A stretch of 64,000 nucleotides of DNA from contig NZ_LRRH01000012.1 of NCBI RefSeq assembly GCF_001646785.1, positions 1 through 64,000 on the forward strand, in the 5' to 3' direction. The stretch comes from Rhodococcus phenolicus (lineage in GTDB: Bacteria > Actinomycetota > Actinomycetes > Mycobacteriales > Mycobacteriaceae). This document shows positions 37,214-48,172 of the stretch, in pieces. The translations under genes were made by a program, and so were the position numbers. Each line of letters begins with the position of its first letter. The first letter of the stretch is position 1. The notes beneath the pieces are model-generated. The model did no database searches. It was not told the DNA's origin and worked only from the letters and a program-made list of their open reading frames with translations.

Positions 37214-38833
37214 GTGAATCCGTCCACCGCCCAGGCCACCGCAGTAGTCGACGAACTCGCCCGAGGCGGTGTTCGCGACGTGGTCCTGTGCCCGGGTTCG
37301 CGCAATGCGCCGCTCGCGTTCGCGCTGCAGGCCGCCGACACGGCCGGCCGGCTGCGCCTGCACATGCGCATCGACGAACGCACCGCGGGATTCCTCGCCA
37401 TCGGGCTTTCGCTCGCGTCCGGCCGCCCCGTCCCGGTGGTCATGACCTCGGGAACCGCGGTCGCGAACCTCGGACCGGCAGTTCTCGAAGCGAACTACGC
37501 CCGCGTCCCCCTCGTGGTGCTCAGCGCGAACCGGCCCTACGAGCTTCTCGGTTCCGGGGCCAACCAGACCGTCGAGCAGCTCGGCCTTTTCGGCAGCCAG
37601 GTCCGGGCCACGATCAGCCTCGGGCTGGCCGAGGGCATCGAGCAGAACAGCCAGTGGCGCTCGGCCGTCAGCCGCGTGCTCGCCGCGGCCCGCGGCACCC
37701 GCTCCGGCAACGCCGGTCCCGTGCACTTCGACATTCCGCTGCGCGAACCGCTCGTACCCGACGTCCACGTCCAGGGGCCCGTGCCGGAAGGACGCGCCGA
37801 CGGCAGCGCATGGACGACGACGACGCACGCGACCCTCGACGTGCCGCTCGAACTGGACGTCAGCGACGACACCGTCGTCATCTCCGGGCACGGCTCGGCG
37901 TTCCGGCCGGAACTGGCGGGGTTGCCCACCGTCGCCGAACCCACCGCCCCGATGCACGGCATTCCCGTGCATCCGATGGCGTTGCCGCAGCTCCAGCCCC
38001 GCAAGGCCGTCGTCACCGGCCGGCCGACGCTGCACCGGCCCGTCTCGAAGTTGCTCGCCGACCCGTCCGTCGAGGTGTACGCGCTCACCACGGGACCGCG
38101 CTGGCCCGATGTGTCCGGCAACGTCCTGGCCACGGGTACCCGCGCGGTCGTCACCGGCAGCCCCGATCCGGCGTGGCTCGAGCGCTGCCGCCGGCTCACG
38201 GCGCACACCGACAAAGCTGTGCGCGCCCAGCTCGACCGGCATCCGAAACCGACGGGCCTGCACGTCGCCGCGGCCGTCACCGACGCTCTTCGGCCCGGTG
38301 ACCAGCTGCTGCTCGGCGCCTCGAATCCGGTGCGGGACGCCGCGCTGGTGAGCTACCCGAAGCAGGGTGTGACCGTGCTCTCCAATCGAGGCGTCGCGGG
38401 GATCGACGGCACCGTCTCCACCGCGGTCGGCGCAGCCCTCGCCTACGAGGAGGGCCGGACCGTCGCGCTCCTCGGCGACCTGACGTTCCTGCACGACGCG
38501 TCCGGGCTGCTGGTCGGTACCGCCGAACCGCGTCCCCGCGACCTGACGATCGTCGTCGCGAACGACGACGGCGGCGGCATCTTCGAGCTGCTCGAACAGG
38601 GCGATCCCCAGTACGCCGGTGTGTTCGAACGCGTCTTCGGCACGCCGCACGGCATGGACCTGGCCGCGCTGTGCGCCGCCTACCGGGTACCGCACACCCA
38701 CGTCGACCTGCCGGCACTGACCGCCGCGCTCGCCGACCCGGTCGTCCCGGCCGGCGGCATCCGCGTGCTCGAGGTTGCCACGGACCGTGCCGGACTGCGT
38801 GAACTCCACGCGGCCGTGCGGGCGCAACTGTGA
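37214..38833 (+). CDS. menD: SEPHCHC synthase
   Basis: 539 aa, ThDP enzyme adding succinic semialdehyde (from 2-oxoglutarate) to isochorismate, first committed menaquinone step. [41 protein letters not shown], the ThDP motif [10 protein letters not shown]...[13 protein letters not shown], and [20 protein letters not shown] are present. TACGCT ends seven bases before the GTG, suggesting leaderless transcription. Divergent from the flavin reductase. Confidence 0.95.
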   Translation: MNPSTAQATAVVDELARGGVRDVVLCPGSRNAPLAFALQAADTAGRLRLHMRIDERTAGFLAIGLSLASGRPVPVVMTSGTAVANLGPAVLEANYARVPLVVLSANRPYELLGSGANQTVEQLGLFGSQVRATISLGLAEGIEQNSQWRSAVSRVLAAARGTRSGNAGPVHFDIPLREPLVPDVHVQGPVPEGRADGSAWTTTTHATLDVPLELDVSDDTVVISGHGSAFRPELAGLPTVAEPTAPMHGIPVHPMALPQLQPRKAVVTGRPTLHRPVSKLLADPSVEVYALTTGPRWPDVSGNVLATGTRAVVTGSPDPAWLERCRRLTAHTDKAVRAQLDRHPKPTGLHVAAAVTDALRPGDQLLLGASNPVRDAALVSYPKQGVTVLSNRGVAGIDGTVSTAVGAALAYEEGRTVALLGDLTFLHDASGLLVGTAEPRPRDLTIVVANDDGGGIFELLEQGDPQYAGVFERVFGTPHGMDLAALCAAYRVPHTHVDLPALTAALADPVVPAGGIRVLEVATDRAGLRELHAAVRAQL

Positions 38834-38843
38834 GGTCGCGGGC

Positions 38844-39278
38844 GTGACCTCCACCCCGTCCGGCGCTGCGTCCGGCGCGACCGCCACGGTCCGGGCCCGC
38901 CGAGCCGTGCTCGCCGTCGCGATCGCCGTCTCGGTGCTCGCCGTGATCCTGGTGCTCGGCGCATGGCGCAACGACCGGATCATCGGCTCGGACACCGGAA
39001 CGGCGACGGCCGAGGTGCTCTCGGCCGGTTCCCTCCGGTCCGCGATCAGCTTCGTCACACCCGACGGCGTCACCCACAACCCTGAACTCGGTGTCCTCTA
39101 TCCGACCGGGCTGACCGTGGGGCAACGCATCGCCGTGGAGTACGCGCGCAGCGAACCCGACCTCGTCCGGGTCACCGGCCGCGATGCGCGTGTCGCGATC
39201 GTGCCCGCGGGGTCGGTGATCGTCGTCACCTGGATGATCGCGACGCCGATACTGCTGTATCTGCGCCGGCGGTCGTAG
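38844..39278 (+). CDS. DUF3592-like membrane protein
   Basis: 144 aa with helices near residues 20-43 and the C-terminus ([17 protein letters not shown]). The extracytoplasmic middle includes [30 protein letters not shown], typical of DUF3592 proteins. Same place as Rv0556, between menD and menG. GTG 38844, ten bases after the menD stop. Function unknown. Confidence 0.78.
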   Translation: MTSTPSGAASGATATVRARRAVLAVAIAVSVLAVILVLGAWRNDRIIGSDTGTATAEVLSAGSLRSAISFVTPDGVTHNPELGVLYPTGLTVGQRIAVEYARSEPDLVRVTGRDARVAIVPAGSVIVVTWMIATPILLYLRRRS

Positions 39279-39295
39279 CGGGTAACGTCTCGACC

Positions 39296-39994
39296 GTGGC
39301 AACTACTCACGGATCGCGTGCGTCCCTCGACAAGGATCCGCGCGAGGTCGCGTCCATGTTCGACGGTGTCGCCGAGCGTTACGACCTGACCAACACGGTG
39401 CTGTCGTTCGGGCAGGATCGCGGGTGGCGACGTGCGACGCGCGCAGCACTGGATCTGAAGCCGGGGGAGCGGGTCCTGGATCTCGCCGCCGGAACCGGCG
39501 TTTCGACGGTGGAACTGGGGCGTTCCGGAGCGTGGGTCGTCGCCACCGACTTCTCGACGGGCATGCTGAAGGCCGGCAGTTTCCGTCAGGTGCCGATGGT
39601 CGCCGGGGACGCCATGAAGCTGCCGTTCGCCGATGCCGTCTTCGACGCGGCCACCATCTCCTTCGGGCTGCGCAATGTGTCCGATTTCGATGCCGGGCTC
39701 CGCGAGATCGCGCGTGTCACCAAGCCGGGCGGACGGCTCGTGGTGTCCGAGTTCTCCACTCCGGTCCGCGAACCGTTGCGCACCGTCTACATGGAGTACC
39801 TCATGCGGGCGTTGCCCCGTGTGGCCCGCGCGGTGAGCAGCAATCCCGACGCGTATGTCTATCTGGCCGAGTCGATCCGTGCCTGGCCGAACCAGAAGGA
39901 CCTGGCGTTGCGGATCGAGGCGGCGGGGTGGAAGTCGGTGCGGTGGCGCAACCTCACCGGCGGGATCGTCGCGCTGCACAGCGCGGTGCGGTAG
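39296..39994 (+). CDS. menG: Demethylmenaquinone methyltransferase
   Basis: 232 aa, UbiE/MenG family. SAM loop [51 protein letters not shown] and [12 protein letters not shown] are diagnostic. Final step of menaquinone synthesis. TAACGT seven bases upstream of GTG suggests a leaderless mRNA. Its last eight codons and stop are the first unit of a 25-bp tandem repeat. Confidence 0.96.
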   Translation: MATTHGSRASLDKDPREVASMFDGVAERYDLTNTVLSFGQDRGWRRATRAALDLKPGERVLDLAAGTGVSTVELGRSGAWVVATDFSTGMLKAGSFRQVPMVAGDAMKLPFADAVFDAATISFGLRNVSDFDAGLREIARVTKPGGRLVVSEFSTPVREPLRTVYMEYLMRALPRVARAVSSNPDAYVYLAESIRAWPNQKDLALRIEAAGWKSVRWRNLTGGIVALHSAVR

Positions 39995-40060
39995 AGCGCT
40001 GCACAGCGCGGTGCGGTAGAGCGCTGCACAGCGCGGTGCGGTAGAGCGCTGCACAGCGCG
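39971..40060. repeat. 25-bp tandem repeat, 3.6 copies, at menG 3' end
   Basis: Units at 39971-39995, 39996-40020, 40021-40045 and a partial 40046-40060, identical by eye. Each holds the inverted repeat GCGCTGCACAGCGC. The array starts inside menG and fills the space up to the convergent menJ, so the hairpins may stop transcription from both sides. It probably arose by duplication of the menG 3' end. Confidence 0.95.
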
Positions 40061-40062
40061 CG

Positions 40063-41334
40063 TCAGGCGAACAGGGGCCGGCGGTCCCAGTGCATGGAGG
40101 TGCGCCCGCCCGTCCGCCACGCGCGCGCGACGAGGTCGGCGTCGGCGTCGGTGACGAGGTTGCCCATCACTCGGACCGCCACCGTCATCAGCGCGCGCGA
40201 ACGCATCGCGATCGGTCCGGTGGCGGGCAGGAACTGCGGGACGGTGAGCAGGCCCGCGAGTCGCCGTGCCGCCGAGAATGCGCGTCCGTAGCGTTCGCGC
40301 AGCAGGGTCGGCCACAGGTGGGTGAGGTCGTCGGAGCCGAGGACCCGCGCCACCAGGCGTCCGCCTTCGAGGCCGTAGTCGATTCCTTCGCCGTTGAGCG
40401 GGTTCACGCACGCTGCGGCGTCCCCGATCAGAGCCCAGTTGCGGCCGGCGATGCCGCTGACGGCACCGCCCATCGGCAGCATTGCGGACGCCACCCGTGT
40501 CACCTCCCCGAGTTCCCATTCGGGGCGGCGCTGCGCGGCGTACAGGTCGATGAGCGGTCGCAGCGAGCCGGATGCGGGTCGTGCCGATGTCGCGAGGGTC
40601 CCCACGCCGATGTTGACTTCGCCGGTTCCGAGAGGGAACACCCAGCCGTATCCGGGCTGCAGGGCGCCGGAGGGGTCGCGCAACTCGAGATGCGACGTGA
40701 TCCACGGGTCGTCGCTGCGCGGAGAGGTGGCGTAGGACCGGGCCGCGACACCGTAGGCGGTGTCGCGGTGCCAGGTCCGTCCGAGAATCTTGCCGAGGGG
40801 CGAGCGGACACCGTCCGCGACGACGAGCTGCCGGCAGGCGACGGTTCGGAGCCCCGCGGACGTGTGCATCGTCACAGCGGTGATGCGATCGCCGTCGCGT
40901 TCGACCGAGACGGCTTTCGCCCCGTCGACCATGTGCGCTCCGGCATCGACGGCGGCGCGGCGGATGCGGTCGTCGAGTTCGGTGCGCGGCACCGCGCTGC
41001 CCTGCGTGGGAAAGGACCCGTCCGGCCACGGCAGTTCGAGTCGCTGCCCGAACCCTTCGAGGCGGAGTCCCCGGTTGACGGTGTGGGTGCGCAGCCAGTC
41101 GCCGAGCCCGAGCCGGTCGAGTTCGGCGACTGCTCGCGGGGTCAGCCCGTCGCCGCACGTCTTGTCGCGCGGGAAGGTCGCGGCGTCGACGAGAAGCACC
41201 TCGTGCCCGTCCCGGGCCGCCCACGCCGCCGCGGACGAACCGGCGGGACCTGCGCCGACGACGAGCACATCGGTGCGTTCGGGCAGGGAGCTGTCGGTCT
41301 GGCGCGACGCGCGCGCGGAGGGTTGTTCCACCAC
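40063..41334 (-). CDS. menJ: Menaquinone reductase MenJ (geranylgeranyl reductase family)
   Basis: 423 aa. FAD Rossmann loop DVLVVGAGPAGSSAAAWAARDG, KTCGDGLTPRAVAEL, and the second motif WALIGDAAACVNPLNGEGIDYGLEGG. In mycobacteria MenJ (Rv0561c) saturates one isoprene of the MK-9 side chain. The same role is likely here because it sits among men genes. Convergent with menG across the tandem repeat; GTG start. Confidence 0.93.
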   Translation of the reverse strand: MVEQPSARASRQTDSSLPERTDVLVVGAGPAGSSAAAWAARDGHEVLLVDAATFPRDKTCGDGLTPRAVAELDRLGLGDWLRTHTVNRGLRLEGFGQRLELPWPDGSFPTQGSAVPRTELDDRIRRAAVDAGAHMVDGAKAVSVERDGDRITAVTMHTSAGLRTVACRQLVVADGVRSPLGKILGRTWHRDTAYGVAARSYATSPRSDDPWITSHLELRDPSGALQPGYGWVFPLGTGEVNIGVGTLATSARPASGSLRPLIDLYAAQRRPEWELGEVTRVASAMLPMGGAVSGIAGRNWALIGDAAACVNPLNGEGIDYGLEGGRLVARVLGSDDLTHLWPTLLRERYGRAFSAARRLAGLLTVPQFLPATGPIAMRSRALMTVAVRVMGNLVTDADADLVARAWRTGGRTSMHWDRRPLFA

Positions 41335-41446
41335 GTGCCCATCTTGTCAGGTGTAGGTTCGGTGCCTCGACGAGGTGGCCGGCCGAGGGAGCGGCTAGGT
41401 TCACTACGGTGGAGCCGAGGCGACAGAACAGGATGGGTACTTCATC

Positions 41447-42493
41447 GTGAGCACTGAGGGGGCGGCGCAGACCGCCGGTTCGTCCGGCGCGGTGTCGGGA
41501 ACCGTGGTGGCCGGGGTCGATCTCGGCGATCCGGGCCTGGCGGCCACCGTGCGGGACGGACTCGCCCGGGTCGAGGACCTGCTCGTGCAGGAACTGTCCG
41601 ACGGCGAGGACTTTCTGACCGAGGCCGCGTTGCATCTGGCGAAGGCCGGCGGCAAACGGTTCCGCCCGCTGTTCACGGTGCTCACCGGTCAGCTCGGCCC
41701 TGATCCGACGGACCCGTCCATCGTGACCGCGGCGACCGTCGTCGAGCTGGTGCACCTCGCGACGCTGTACCACGACGACGTGATGGACGAGGCGACGATG
41801 CGCCGGGGTGCGCCCAGCGCGAACGCGCGCTGGGGCAACAGCATCGCGATCCTCGCCGGCGACTATCTGTTCGCCCACGCGTCGCGTCTGGTGTCGACGC
41901 TCGGACCGTCCGCCGTGCAGATCATCGCCGAGACGTTCGCCGAGCTGGTGACCGGCCAGATGCGCGAGACCATCGGTGCCCGGCAGGAACAGGACCCGAT
42001 CGAGCACTATCTGCGCGTGGTGTGGGAGAAGACGGGTTCGCTCATCGCGGCGTGCGGTCGTTTCGGCGGCACGTTCTCCGGTGCCGACGCCGAGCACATC
42101 GCCCGGCTCGAGCGGCTCGGCGACGCGGTCGGGACGGCCTTCCAGATCGCCGACGACATCATCGACATCGCGTCGGTGTCCACCGAATCGGGGAAGACCC
42201 CGGGCACGGACCTGCGTGAGGGTGTGCACACCCTGCCGGTGCTGTTCGCGTTGCGGGAGTCCGGACCGGACGCGGATCGCCTGCGGGAGATCCTCGTCGG
42301 GCCCGTCGTCGACGAGGATCTCGTCGCCGAGGCGCTGGAACTGCTGGTGCGGTCCCCGGGGATGGCCGCGGCCAAGCGCACGCTGGCGGAGTACGCGGAG
42401 CGCGCACACGCCGAGCTGGCTGCGCTGCCGCAGGGTCCGGCGAACGACGCTTTGCGCCGTTTGGTGGACTACACGATCGCCCGGGTCGGATAA
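41447..42493 (+). CDS. Polyprenyl diphosphate synthase (menaquinone side chain)
   Basis: 348 aa. First Asp-rich motif [15 protein letters not shown], second [11 protein letters not shown], and [14 protein letters not shown]: trans-prenyltransferase of the heptaprenyl/octaprenyl type (GrcC-like, Rv0562). Product chain length cannot be read reliably. Provides the side chain for MenA. GTG start, divergent from menJ. Followed by a hairpin. Confidence 0.93.
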   Translation: MSTEGAAQTAGSSGAVSGTVVAGVDLGDPGLAATVRDGLARVEDLLVQELSDGEDFLTEAALHLAKAGGKRFRPLFTVLTGQLGPDPTDPSIVTAATVVELVHLATLYHDDVMDEATMRRGAPSANARWGNSIAILAGDYLFAHASRLVSTLGPSAVQIIAETFAELVTGQMRETIGARQEQDPIEHYLRVVWEKTGSLIAACGRFGGTFSGADAEHIARLERLGDAVGTAFQIADDIIDIASVSTESGKTPGTDLREGVHTLPVLFALRESGPDADRLREILVGPVVDEDLVAEALELLVRSPGMAAAKRTLAEYAERAHAELAALPQGPANDALRRLVDYTIARVG

Positions 42494-42495
42494 TT

Positions 42496-42519
42496 CGGGC
42501 AGGGTCCACCCCCTGCCCG
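42496..42519 (+). terminator. Hairpin after polyprenyl synthase gene
   Basis: CGGGCAGGG (42496-42504) pairs perfectly with CCCTGCCCG (42511-42519), six-base loop, no T tract. Begins three bases after the stop codon region. Confidence 0.55.
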
Positions 42520-42593
42520 GAATCCGGCAGGGAACCCGGTGCGTGCCCCCGTTCGTTGAACGGCACAGGGTTCGGATCGGGAAGGGGTGCTAC

Positions 42594-43454
42594 GTGCACG
42601 GATACGCGAACGGTATGAAGACGGCCGTGCTGCTGATCGGCATGTCGGCGCTGATCGTGTTCATCGGCTCGTTGTTCCGGAACCCGACGATCCTGATCCT
42701 GTCGATCGTCTTCGCCGTCGGCATGAACGCATACGCGTACTTCAACAGCGACAAGCTGGCCTTGAAGGCGATGCATGCGCAGCCGATCACGGAGGTGCAG
42801 GCACCGGTGATCTACCGGATCGTGCGGGAACTCGCGACGACGGCGCACCAGCCGATGCCCCGCCTGTACGTCAGCCCCACCAACGCCCCCAACGCCTTCG
42901 CGACCGGCCGGAACCCGCGCAATGCTGCTGTGTGCTGCACCAGCGGGATTCTGGACATCCTCGACGAACGGGAGTTGCGGGCGGTGCTCGGGCACGAGCT
43001 GTCCCACGTCTACAACCGCGACATCCTGATCTCGTCGGTGGCGGGGGCGATGGCCGCGGTGATCTCGGGTCTGGCGAATTTCGCGATGTTCGCGGGTGCC
43101 TTCGGCGGGAACCGGGAAGGTTCGAACCCGTTCGCGCTGCTGCTGGTGTCGCTGCTCGGCCCGATAGCCGCGACGGTGGTCAAGCTGGCGGTATCGCGGT
43201 CCCGGGAGTACCAGGCGGACCAGTCGGGCGCGGAGCTGACGGGCGATCCGCTGGCGCTGGCGTCGGCGTTGCGCAAGCTCGAACGCGGAACCCAGGCGGC
43301 ACCGTTGCCGCCGGAACCGCGCATCGCGGCCCAGTCGCACATGATGATCGCCAACCCGTTCCGTGCCGGTGAGAAGGTGGGCCGGCTGTTCTCGACGCAT
43401 CCGCCGATGGAGGAGCGGATCGAGCGGCTCGAGCGCCTGGCCGGCCTGCGCTGA
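42594..43454 (+). CDS. htpX: Membrane zinc metalloprotease HtpX
   Basis: 286 aa. Zinc motif HELSH in [16 protein letters not shown], third ligand Glu in [10 protein letters not shown]; two N-terminal and two central membrane helices. Degrades misfolded membrane proteins. GTG 42594 starts [10 protein letters not shown], which lines up with the mycobacterial N-terminus; the frame is open upstream into the synthase gene. Its stop forms the left arm of a terminator. Confidence 0.95.
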   Translation: MHGYANGMKTAVLLIGMSALIVFIGSLFRNPTILILSIVFAVGMNAYAYFNSDKLALKAMHAQPITEVQAPVIYRIVRELATTAHQPMPRLYVSPTNAPNAFATGRNPRNAAVCCTSGILDILDERELRAVLGHELSHVYNRDILISSVAGAMAAVISGLANFAMFAGAFGGNREGSNPFALLLVSLLGPIAATVVKLAVSRSREYQADQSGAELTGDPLALASALRKLERGTQAAPLPPEPRIAAQSHMMIANPFRAGEKVGRLFSTHPPMEERIERLERLAGLR

Positions 43455-43477
43455 GAACAGTCGCGTCAGCGCAGGCC
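43443..43477. terminator. Bidirectional terminator between htpX and yajQ
   Basis: GGCCTGCGCTGA (43443-43454, the last three htpX codons and stop) pairs perfectly with TCAGCGCAGGCC (43466-43477) around an 11-base loop. It serves both convergent genes. Confidence 0.7.
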
Positions 43478-43503
43478 GCGGGCTGTCCGGCGGACTGCTG
43501 GGC

Positions 43504-43995
43504 TCAGCGGTAGTTGACGAACTGCAGCGCCACGTCCAGGTCGGCGTTCTTCAGCAGCGCGATCACGGCCTGCAGGTCGTCGCGCTTCTTGCCGGACACG
43601 CGCAGCTCGTCGCCCTGGATCTGGGCCTTGATGCCTTTCGGTCCCTCGTCGCGGATCAGCTTGGAGATCTTCTTCGCGTTCTCCTGGCTGATGCCCTGCA
43701 CGAGGGTGCCGGTCAGCTTGTAGATCTTGCCGGACTGCGCCGGTTCGCCCGCGTCGAACGACTTGAGCGACAGATCGCGGCGGATCAGCTTCTCCTTGAA
43801 CACGTCGAGGGCGGCGAGCAGCCGGTCCTCGGTGTTCGCGGTGAGGGTGATGGCTTCGTCACCGGACCATTCGATCGAGGCGTCGGTGTTGCGGAAGTCG
43901 AAGCGGGTCGCGAGTTCCTTCGCGGCCTGGTTCAGAGCGTTGTCCACCTCCTGCCGGTCGACCTTGCTCACCACATCGAACGACGAATCAGCCAC
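43504..43995 (-). CDS. yajQ: YajQ family nucleotide-binding protein
   Basis: 163 aa. [25 protein letters not shown] and TRFDFRNT at the N-terminus, [21 protein letters not shown] and the terminal LQFVNYR are YajQ hallmarks. Members bind RNA or nucleotides, some cyclic di-GMP. GTG 43995 was chosen; upstream in-frame codons are not family-like. Convergent with htpX, divergent from tRNA-Tyr. Confidence 0.95.
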   Translation of the reverse strand: MADSSFDVVSKVDRQEVDNALNQAAKELATRFDFRNTDASIEWSGDEAITLTANTEDRLLAALDVFKEKLIRRDLSLKSFDAGEPAQSGKIYKLTGTLVQGISQENAKKISKLIRDEGPKGIKAQIQGDELRVSGKKRDDLQAVIALLKNADLDVALQFVNYR

Positions 43996-44077
43996 GAGGC
44001 ACTCCACTTCGGATCGGGTTGTGTACGGGGTTTCCACGCCGACGCTATCGGTTCGCAACCGCCTGTATCCACCCGGT

Positions 44078-44108
44078 TTGCATTCCAGGGGGGTGTGCGT
44101 TGTATTCT
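44078..44108 (+). promoter_or_regulatory. Candidate promoter of tRNA-Tyr
   Basis: TTGCAT (44078-44083) and TATTCT (44103-44108) with a long 19-nt spacer, 38 nt before the tRNA. Confidence 0.4.
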
Positions 44109-44146
44109 TCCAACGCGTCAGGGACACGGTCCCGGATCGCACACCA

Positions 44147-44229
44147 GGCAGGTTGCCCGAGCGGCCAATGGGAGCGGACTGTAAATCCGTCGGCTTACGC
44201 CTACGTAGGTTCGAATCCTACACCTGCCA
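44147..44229 (+). tRNA. tRNA-Tyr (GTA)
   Basis: 83 nt class II tRNA with a long variable arm. Acceptor GGCAGGT/ACCTGCC, anticodon GTA at 44181-44183 in loop CTGTAAA, T arm GTAGG-TTCGAAT-CCTAC, discriminator A. Followed by CC but not a full CCA. Confidence 0.96.
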
Positions 44230-44232
44230 CCG

Positions 44233-44266
44233 GAACGGCCCCGATCTTCACGGATCGGGGCCGTTC
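44233..44266 (+). terminator. Terminator after tRNA-Tyr
   Basis: A perfect 14-bp stem (GAACGGCCCCGATC with its complement) around a six-base loop, followed by TGCATTTC. It begins four bases after the tRNA. Confidence 0.8.
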
Positions 44267-44444
44267 TGCATTTCGGGGGCCGTTCTCCCGTTTCGGAGCC
44301 GGATCTGCGGCGCGTGGCACAGCAGGTTGCAGCGCGCCGGAAACCGGGGGGAGGGGCCGGCGCCGCGGGTGGGGCCGGCAGTTCGGCGCCGGTCGCGCCG
44401 AGAACCCTGCGATTGTCCGATTTATGCGCTCTGACCTGCTGATT

Positions 44445-44472
44445 TTGTACTGCGGGCGAGTGTGTGTAATCT
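44445..44472 (+). promoter_or_regulatory. Promoter of tRNA-Thr/tRNA-Met/rpmG/had cluster
   Basis: TTGTAC (44445-44450), 16-nt spacer, TAATCT (44467-44472), 40 nt before tRNA-Thr. The AT-rich stretch stands out from a GC-rich surrounding. The 178-nt stretch 44267-44444 before it shows no gene. Confidence 0.6.
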
Positions 44473-44512
44473 TTTGGAGGCCGCAGGGAGCAGAGATGCG
44501 AACGGCGGCCAC

Positions 44513-44585
44513 GCCCCCTTAGCTCAGTCGGCAGAGCGTTTCCATGGTAAGGAAAAGGTCGACGGTTCGATTCCGTCAGGGGGCT
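44513..44585 (+). tRNA. tRNA-Thr (GGT)
   Basis: 73 nt. Acceptor GCCCCCT/AGGGGGC, D arm GCTC...GAGC, anticodon stem TTTCC/GGAAA with GGT at 44546-44548, T arm GACGG-TTCGATT-CCGTC, discriminator T. No encoded CCA. Confidence 0.96.
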
Positions 44586-44637
44586 CGCTGGATTGTGGTG
44601 CCGCCGAATGGTTTGCTCGTACGGCACTCGACACCGA

Positions 44638-44713
44638 GGCGGTGTAGCTCAGTTGGTAGAGCAAACGACTCATAATCGTTGTGTCGCCGGTTCAAGTCCG
44701 GCCATCGCTACCA
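44638..44713 (+). tRNA. tRNA-Met (CAT), elongator type
   Basis: 76 nt including encoded CCA (44711-44713). Acceptor GGCGGTG pairs with CATCGCT with two G-U wobbles, including the first pair. Anticodon stem AACGA/TCGTT with loop CTCATAA. The paired 1-72 position argues for elongator rather than initiator. Confidence 0.92.
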
Positions 44714-44771
44714 AAGTTGAATGAACCACCTGATCTACAGCAGATCAGATTTACGCGAAAGAAGGCATCCC

Positions 44772-44939
44772 GTGGCCTCCTCAACCGACGTTCGGCCGAA
44801 GATCACCCTGGCCTGCGAGGTGTGCAAGCACCGCAACTACATCACCAAGAAGAACCGTCGTAACGACCCCGACCGGCTGGAACTGAAGAAGTTCTGCCCG
44901 AACTGCGGCAGCCACCAGGCACACCGCGAGTCGAAGTAG
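44772..44939 (+). CDS. rpmG: 50S ribosomal protein L33
   Basis: 55 aa, zinc-ribbon (C+) type with CEVCKHRNY and [16 protein letters not shown] 44772 with AAGAAGG upstream; a longer frame upstream is not family-like. Follows tRNA-Met and precedes hadA, the same neighbourhood as rpmG2-hadABC in M. tuberculosis. Confidence 0.95.
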   Translation: MASSTDVRPKITLACEVCKHRNYITKKNRRNDPDRLELKKFCPNCGSHQAHRESK

Positions 44940-45024
44940 TCAACAGGTCGACGTCGACGCGTGAGCTCTCCGCAGAACCGCCCACGTCACAGACGTCCGG
45001 GTGGATTTGCGGGGGGTTTTCCGT

Positions 45025-45600
45025 ATGACGGACACATTGGTGAGTGAAGAGAACATCGTGGACGTGACCGAACAGGCCGGGATCCCGTTCGACGTCGCAG
45101 CCCACGCAGCGTCCATGGTCGGGCACCATTACCGGGTCGAGGACTTCTACGAAGTCGGCCGGGAGAAGGTGCGCGAGTATGCACGCGCCGTGCTGGATCC
45201 CCATCCGGCTCATCACGACGAGGAAGCAGCCAAGGGCCTCGGTTACGACGGCCTGATCGCGCCGCTGACCTTCGTCTCGATCATCGGCATGATCGCCCAG
45301 CGCAAGATGTTCGACGAGATCATCGTCGGATACGACCTGAGCCAGATCATGCAGACCGATCAGCGGATCGTGTTCCATCGCCCGATCCAGGTCGGTGATC
45401 GACTGTTCTGCGACGTGTACCTCGACGATTTCCGTCAGGCTGCCGGCAGCGACATCATCACCACCAAGAACATCATCACGGACCAGCACGACAACCTCGT
45501 GCTGACCACGTGGACGACGCTGGTCGGACGGACCGGCGGCGAGGTGGACGCGAACATCGCCCACGCGGTCAAGGATGTGATGATGCATGTCGCTTCGTAG
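45025..45600 (+). CDS. hadA: (3R)-hydroxyacyl-ACP dehydratase subunit HadA
   Basis: 191 aa hotdog protein. VGHHYRVEDFYEVGREKVREYARAV and GYDGLIAPLTFVSI match HadA, the non-catalytic partner of HadB in FAS-II mycolate elongation. It is about 30 residues longer at the N-terminus than the mycobacterial form if ATG 45025 is used; no good inner start is visible. Overlaps hadB by 14 nt. Confidence 0.9.
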   Translation: MTDTLVSEENIVDVTEQAGIPFDVAAHAASMVGHHYRVEDFYEVGREKVREYARAVLDPHPAHHDEEAAKGLGYDGLIAPLTFVSIIGMIAQRKMFDEIIVGYDLSQIMQTDQRIVFHRPIQVGDRLFCDVYLDDFRQAAGSDIITTKNIITDQHDNLVLTTWTTLVGRTGGEVDANIAHAVKDVMMHVAS

Positions 45601-46012
45601 GTTCGAGGACGTTTCGGTCGGAGACGAGCTGCCCACGCGGGTCGTCACGCTGACCCGGGGCAACCTCGTCAACTACGCGGGTGTGTCGGGTGATCCCAAT
45701 CCGATCCACTGGAGCGACAAGGTTGCAGAACTCGCCGGGTTGCGCGGCGTCGTCGGTCACGGCATGCTCTCGATGGGCATCGCGGCCGGCTTCGTGACGG
45801 AGTGGCTCGGGGACCCGGGTGCGGTGACGGAATACAACGTCCGTTTCACCAGCCCTGTATACGTGGAGGCCGACAAGGCCGCCGAGGTGGAGTTCACCGG
45901 CAAGATCAAATCGGTGGACGAGACCAGCAAGACAGCAGTGGTCGCGATCGTGGCCAAGTCCGAGGGGCGTAAGATCTTCGGACGGGCCACCGCAACGATC
46001 CGACTGGCCTGA
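45587..46012 (+). CDS. hadB: (3R)-hydroxyacyl-ACP dehydratase subunit HadB
   Basis: 141 aa MaoC-like hotdog. The catalytic dyad is Asp36 and His41 in SGDPNPIHWSDK, at the same positions as in M. tuberculosis HadB. Dehydrates 3-hydroxyacyl-AcpM. Followed by tRNA-Trp rather than hadC, so only the HadAB heterodimer can be made from this locus. Confidence 0.95.
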   Translation: MSLRRFEDVSVGDELPTRVVTLTRGNLVNYAGVSGDPNPIHWSDKVAELAGLRGVVGHGMLSMGIAAGFVTEWLGDPGAVTEYNVRFTSPVYVEADKAAEVEFTGKIKSVDETSKTAVVAIVAKSEGRKIFGRATATIRLA

Positions 46013-46024
46013 GTGCCGGACGGA

Positions 46025-46055
46025 TTGGGTTTGTTCCGGGGCTATGAAGTACACT
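46025..46055 (+). promoter_or_regulatory. Weak candidate promoter of tRNA-Trp-secE
   Basis: TTGGGT (46025-46030) and TACACT (46050-46055) with a 19-nt spacer. The -10 is good, the -35 is poor. Confidence 0.3.
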
Positions 46056-46184
46056 AAGGCTTCTGGGATCGCATAGCGCAGCGCGCTGCTCTTCGGTGCT
46101 TGTTCAGACCGACTGGGTAGCGCGCGTGTCATGTGGTCACGGATGGGTCGACGGAAGACGCCGGATTCCGGCGAGGTCGGCCAA

Positions 46185-46257
<73 letters not shown>

Positions 46258-46289
46258 CACCCGGACGGCCAGCGACCGAGAGGAACGAT

Positions 46290-47569
<1,280 letters not shown>

Positions 47570-47649
47570 TCGGCTCCGGGGACCGACCCCTCCCAAACTT
47601 GCAGTAGCAGTACGCAAGAACCACACCGAGCAAGAAACTAGGAATAGAG

Positions 47650-48084
47650 ATGCCCCCGAAGAAGAAGAAGATTGCCGGGCTCATCAAGCTCCAGATCCAG
47701 GCAGGTCAGGCCAACCCGGCGCCGCCGGTCGGTCCCGCGCTGGGTCAGCACGGCGTCAACATCATGGAGTTCTGCAAGGCCTACAACGCCGCGACCGAGT
47801 CGCAGCGCGGCAACGTCGTGCCGGTCGAGATCACGGTCTACGAGGACCGTACGTTCGACTTCAAGCTGAAGACCCCGCCGGCGGCGAAGCTGCTGCTCAA
47901 GGCCGCGGGTGTTCAGAAGGGCTCCGGCGAGCCGCACAAGACCAAGGTCGCCAAGGTCACCATGGACCAGGTGCGCGAGATCGCCAAGACCAAGCAGGAA
48001 GACCTGAACGCCAACGACGTCGAGGCCGCCGCGAAGATCATCGCCGGCACCGCGCGCTCGATGGGCATCACGGTCGAGGGCTGA
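47650..48084 (+). CDS. rplK: 50S ribosomal protein L11
   Basis: 144 aa, full length. [39 protein letters not shown] is L11's N-terminus (part quoted: [14 protein letters not shown]). Forms the GTPase-associated centre with 23S rRNA and the L10/L12 stalk. Confidence 0.98.
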
Positions 48085-48172
48085 CGCCCACAGCAGGAAC
48101 CCGTGGGAGGGCCTGCCAGGCCCGCAACCACGACCGAACCATTCACCGTACGGTGAGAAGTTAGGACAGAAC

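Noticed and set aside
39971-40060. Short repeats as a CRISPR array
   Set aside because: Units are directly adjacent with no spacers and derive from the menG coding end; no cas genes nearby.
39098-42409. Long minus-strand frame over menG-polyprenyl synthase
   Set aside because: Arg/Pro-rich shadow crossing several real genes on both strands, with no family signature.
44267-44444. Small ORFs between tRNA-Tyr and tRNA-Thr
   Set aside because: Compositionally biased, without RBS, and some run through the tRNA genes.
44638-44713. Initiator tRNA-fMet
   Set aside because: Position 1-72 forms a G-U pair, whereas initiators have a mismatch there; elongator Met is more likely.
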